Shown here in pieces: positions 61,413 through 64,000 of a stretch of DNA of 64,000 nucleotides (positions are counted from its first letter, which is position 1; each line of letters starts with the position of its first letter). The DNA comes from Cellulomonas sp. Leaf334 (GTDB lineage Bacteria > Actinomycetota > Actinomycetes > Actinomycetales > Cellulomonadaceae). Under the pieces are notes generated by a model that saw nothing but the letters and a program-made list of their open reading frames with translations, was not told the origin of the DNA and searched no databases. Where the stretch lies: contig NZ_LMOO01000009.1 in assembly GCF_001424195.1 (NCBI RefSeq), forward strand, positions 43,309 through 107,308, given 5' to 3'. Position numbers and translations under genes: made by a program.

Positions 61413-62416
61413 CGCGCACGCCACGGGCCCGCCGGCTCCTCGTCGCCGCGGGATGCGCGCTGGTGCTCGGGCTCAGCGCCTGCGCCACGCCGCTGCCGCA
61501 GGCCCAGCCGGAGCCCGTCCCGGCCGTCGCGCCGGCCGCGACGACGATGGACCAGTCCCAGGACGTCCTCACCGACGTCGGCGAGGTCCTCGCTGCCGCG
61601 GACGCGACGCTGGACCCCGCACTCCTGCCGCCGCGGGTGGAAGGTCCCGCGCTCGCGGTGCGGACGGCGGAGTACACCCGCGCGACCGCGACGGCGGGTG
61701 CCAAGCCGCCGACCGCGCTCCCGACGGACGAGCAGGTGCTGATCGTGCCGCAGACCGACGTCTGGCCGCGCACCCAGCTGGTCGTCACGAAGCAGCCTGA
61801 CGACCTGCAGGCTCCGCGCATCCTCGTCATGCAGCAGACCGCGCCGCGCGAGCAGTACCGGTTGTGGGGCTGGGGACGGATGGGTGCGGGCGTGCAGATG
61901 CCGGCGACCGCAGCGCCGCAGACCGGCAGCGAGGTGCTGGCGCCCGACGAGCCAGGACTCCTGGTGACGCCCACCGAGGCGTTGCACCAGTACGCGGACG
62001 TGCTGGCGAACGGCACGGCGTCGCCGTACGCGGCGACGTTCCAGCCGGACACCTTCCGTACGAGCGTCGAGGCTGCTCGGGCGGCGACCGTCGCCGGCGT
62101 CCAGGCGGCCGGCTCGGCGACCGAGACCTACACGCCCGAGCCCGCCCCGGTGGTGTCGCTCAAGACTGTCGACGGCGGCGCGATCGTGGTCGGCCAGCTG
62201 ACGACGGTGTCCACGGTGACCCTGACGGTGGCGGGCGGGACGATCCCGATCGCCGACCCGTTCTACGCCGCGCTGACCGGCAAGCAGAGCGCCGCCAGCA
62301 ACTTCGTCCGCACGTTCACCGACGTCCTCGTCATGTACGTGCCCCCTGCCGGCAGCACCGCACTCGTGCAGCTGCTCGCAGCGGAGCACGCCGTCACGTC
62401 GGCGACCGCCGAGTGA
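61409..62416 (+). CDS. Lipoprotein of unknown function
   Basis: A 335-residue lipoprotein: signal peptide MTRTPRARRLLVAAGCALVL and lipobox LSAC with Cys25. The mature domain is a mixed alpha/beta region with DEQVLIVPQTDVWPRTQLVVT, REQYRLWGWGRMGAGVQMP, and SASNFVRT-like ends; it has the look of an NTF2-like or LppX-like extracytoplasmic domain family common in Actinobacteria, but no firm match. Translationally coupled to the preceding membrane protein. Confidence 0.78.
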   Translation: MTRTPRARRLLVAAGCALVLGLSACATPLPQAQPEPVPAVAPAATTMDQSQDVLTDVGEVLAAADATLDPALLPPRVEGPALAVRTAEYTRATATAGAKPPTALPTDEQVLIVPQTDVWPRTQLVVTKQPDDLQAPRILVMQQTAPREQYRLWGWGRMGAGVQMPATAAPQTGSEVLAPDEPGLLVTPTEALHQYADVLANGTASPYAATFQPDTFRTSVEAARAATVAGVQAAGSATETYTPEPAPVVSLKTVDGGAIVVGQLTTVSTVTLTVAGGTIPIADPFYAALTGKQSAASNFVRTFTDVLVMYVPPAGSTALVQLLAAEHAVTSATAE

Positions 62417-62469
62417 CCCGCACGCCGTCCTGCCGACCCTAGACACAGGCCCCGAAGGAAGAACGCCGC

Positions 62470-63408
62470 ATGTCGCAGCCCACCGGACCCCGTCCCCGCC
62501 TCGACGTGCGGGGAGCGGTCGACCTGTCGACCCTGAACCGTCCCGCGACGCCGCCTCCGGGCAGCCCGGGCGGCCTTCCGTCGCCGGGCGCGTACGTGGT
62601 GGACGTCGACCAGACGACGTTCCCCGACCTGGTGCAGAGCTCGACCCAGCACCCGGTGGTGGTCGTGCTGTGGTCGCCCCGGAGCGAGGCGAGCGCGACC
62701 GTCGCGGCCGACCTGGCGTCGCTCGCCGACGAGGACGCCGGCCGGTGGCTGCTGGCGCGCATCGACGCCGAGGCTAACCCTCAGATCGCCCAGGCGTTCC
62801 AGGCCCAGAGCGTGCCGACGGTCGTCGCGGTCCTCGCGGGCCAGCCGTTGCCGCTGTTCCAGGGCGCCTACCCGAGGGACCAGGTCCGCGCGGTCCTCGA
62901 TCAGGTGCTCGCCGCAGCCGAGGCGAACGGCATCACCGGGCGGGCCGCGCCGAACGACTCCGAGGCTCCGACCGAGCCGGAACCGGAGCCCGAGCTCCCG
63001 CCGCTGCACCAGGCGGCCTACGACGCGATCGAGCGCGACGACCTGGCCGCGGCGACGGCCGCGTACGAGCAGGCGCTCAAGGAGAACCCCCGCGACTCGC
63101 TCGCGCGCGCCGGCCTGGCGCAGGTGGGACTGCTCGACCGGACGCGCGACCTCGACCTGCAGGCGGCCCGTGCCGCTGCGGCGGCGGACCCGACGGACGT
63201 CGACGCACAGCTCGCGGTCGCGGACCTGGACATCCTCGGCGGCAAGGTGGAGGACGCGTTCGGTCGCCTCGTCGACGTCCTGCGGACGACGTTCGGGCCG
63301 GAACGTGAGCGGGTTCGGGTCCGCCTGGTCGACCTGTTCGAGGTCATCGGGGGCGAGGACCCCCGCGTCATCGCGGCCCGCCGCGCGATGGCGAGCGCGC
63401 TGTACTGA
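62470..63408 (+). CDS. Thioredoxin-fold/TPR protein, YbbN (CnoX)-like
   Basis: A 312-residue soluble protein: thioredoxin fold (about 40-155) with the active-site strand VVVVLWSPRSEASATVAAD, where the WCxxC motif is lost (WSPRSEA), FQAQSVPTVVAVLAGQPLPLFQGAYP with the cis-proline, then TPR-like helices (from about 175) ending RAMASALY. This is YbbN/CnoX architecture; without cysteines it would act as a chaperone-like holdase or adaptor, not a reductase. The mycobacterial orthologue (Rv1324) lies near nucS. ATG follows GAAGGAAG. Confidence 0.9.
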   Translation: MSQPTGPRPRLDVRGAVDLSTLNRPATPPPGSPGGLPSPGAYVVDVDQTTFPDLVQSSTQHPVVVVLWSPRSEASATVAADLASLADEDAGRWLLARIDAEANPQIAQAFQAQSVPTVVAVLAGQPLPLFQGAYPRDQVRAVLDQVLAAAEANGITGRAAPNDSEAPTEPEPEPELPPLHQAAYDAIERDDLAAATAAYEQALKENPRDSLARAGLAQVGLLDRTRDLDLQAARAAAAADPTDVDAQLAVADLDILGGKVEDAFGRLVDVLRTTFGPERERVRVRLVDLFEVIGGEDPRVIAARRAMASALY

Positions 63409-63473
63409 GCGACTGCACGTCTGCGCAGGTCGGGGCCCTGATCGGCACGTGACCCGCGTCACCGGGCACGGAT

Positions 63474-63503
63474 TTGCCCTTCGGGCCGAGGCCTGCGTAA
63501 TCT
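63474..63503 (+). promoter_or_regulatory. Candidate upstream rRNA promoter P1
   Basis: TTGCCC (63474-63479) and TAATCT (63498-63503) with 18-bp spacing, in the 590-bp stretch that contains no gene. Weaker than P2. Confidence 0.45.
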
Positions 63504-63676
63504 TCTCGATGTCGCCCGGCAGGGAGGAACGGACACCGCGGATCGCACCGCAGTGGCTGGTCCCCCGGAGCGACATCCTCGGACTCTTCGACCGGCGGCC
63601 AGATCGTCGGTCACCTGGAGTGTCCGGACGCGGAACCACGGTTCCTCCCCAGCTGAATCTCCTCTGACCAGGAGAT

Positions 63677-63705
63677 TTGACGGGGAAGGGCCGCTCCGCT
63701 AAGTT
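63677..63705 (+). promoter_or_regulatory. rRNA operon promoter P2
   Basis: TTGACG (63677-63682), 17 bp, TAAGTT (63700-63705): a near-consensus promoter. A boxA-like leader follows, as expected before a 16S gene that would start beyond the window. Confidence 0.8.
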
Positions 63706-63753
63706 AGAACGGTTGCCTCCGGACAGGTTGAAAGGCCTGGAAGGATGCGCGTC

Positions 63754-63780
63754 TGTTCCTTGAGAACTCAACAGTGTGCC
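63754..63780 (+). promoter_or_regulatory. rRNA leader antitermination (boxA-like) region
   Basis: TGTTCCTTGAGAACTCAACA followed by GTGTGCC is the leader motif typical of Micrococcales rRNA operons, with the small hairpin TTGAG-AA-CTCAA. The stretch from here to 64000 is non-coding rRNA leader. Confidence 0.75.
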
Positions 63781-64000
63781 AAATAGTCGATGCCATATGG
63801 CTCGTCATCTGATGGTGTCTTGCCTCGTTCGAGGTGGGGTGTTGGAGGGTGGTCGGGTCTTGGTTGAGATAGGTGTCGTTTCTTCCACCTCCGTGGGGGG
63901 ACGGGACCAAAATTCAGCCGAATCTGAACGGTCCTTATCGGGACCATTTCGTGTGTCGGTTGCTCTGCTGCTTCGGTGGTGGGGTGCCATGTAGACATTT

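Noticed and set aside
63776..63998. Small open frames on both strands near the right edge
   Set aside because: They lie in the rRNA leader, downstream of promoter P2 and the boxA-like motif; no ribosome site or homology.

Overview
The window is very GC-rich chromosomal DNA from an actinobacterium. The block argS-lysA-hom-thrC-thrB-rho-rpmE-prfA-prmC-tsaC-wecA-atp operon-DUF2550-nucS is the conserved actinobacterial order (the same order as around Rv1292-Rv1321 in Mycobacterium tuberculosis). The rRNA leader at the right edge, the abundance of glycoside hydrolases and an LAxTG-type sortase signal point to Micrococcales, most likely Cellulomonas or a close relative; the genus is an inference.

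Layout. 1-2353: the end of an integrated mobile element (MobF-type conjugative relaxase, excisionase-like protein) abutting tRNA-Arg(CCG). 2403-4426: divergent GntR regulator and MFS exporter. 4457-7536: argS-lysA. 7616-14366: a haem acquisition island (DtxR/IdeR-like box, hmuTUV, two surface proteins, one with an HtaA domain and sortase signal) sitting between lysA and hom. 14464-17819: hom-thrC-thrB. 18101-20143: rho with a Gln-rich repeat insertion. 20201-21821: membrane protein and PPK2-family kinase. 21946-26017: rpmE, then the overlapping chain prfA-prmC-tsaC-wecA. 26014-33602: ATP synthase operon, with a CTG start for atpB and a strong hairpin between atpD and atpC. 33616-34740: DUF2550 and nucS. 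34766-38885: TetR-controlled membrane-protein cluster, nagA, and a deazaflavin-type reductase.

38904-53816 is a sugar-utilisation locus: GH3, oligosaccharide ABC importer (binding protein and two permeases, no ATPase), GH42 beta-galactosidase, LacI regulator, GH31 alpha-xylosidase, and, after a TetR/PEBP pair, GH1 beta-glucosidase. Four near-identical LacI-type palindromes (TCGAANCGNTTCGA-like) precede its four transcription units. The combination beta-galactosidase + alpha-xylosidase + beta-glucosidases is what is needed to dismantle xyloglucan oligosaccharides inside the cell. The GH42 frame has no stop codon at its expected end and runs antisense through the whole lacI gene to the GH31 start codon.

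53826-63408: intergenic palindromic repeats, a four-gene overlapping operon (zinc-ribbon-like protein, HAD phosphatase, two alpha/beta hydrolases), a Scy/FilP/DivIVA-like coiled-coil polarity protein with a small partner, and an envelope cluster ending in a thioredoxin-fold TPR protein. 63409-64000 holds tandem rRNA-operon promoters and leader; the 16S gene itself lies beyond the window.
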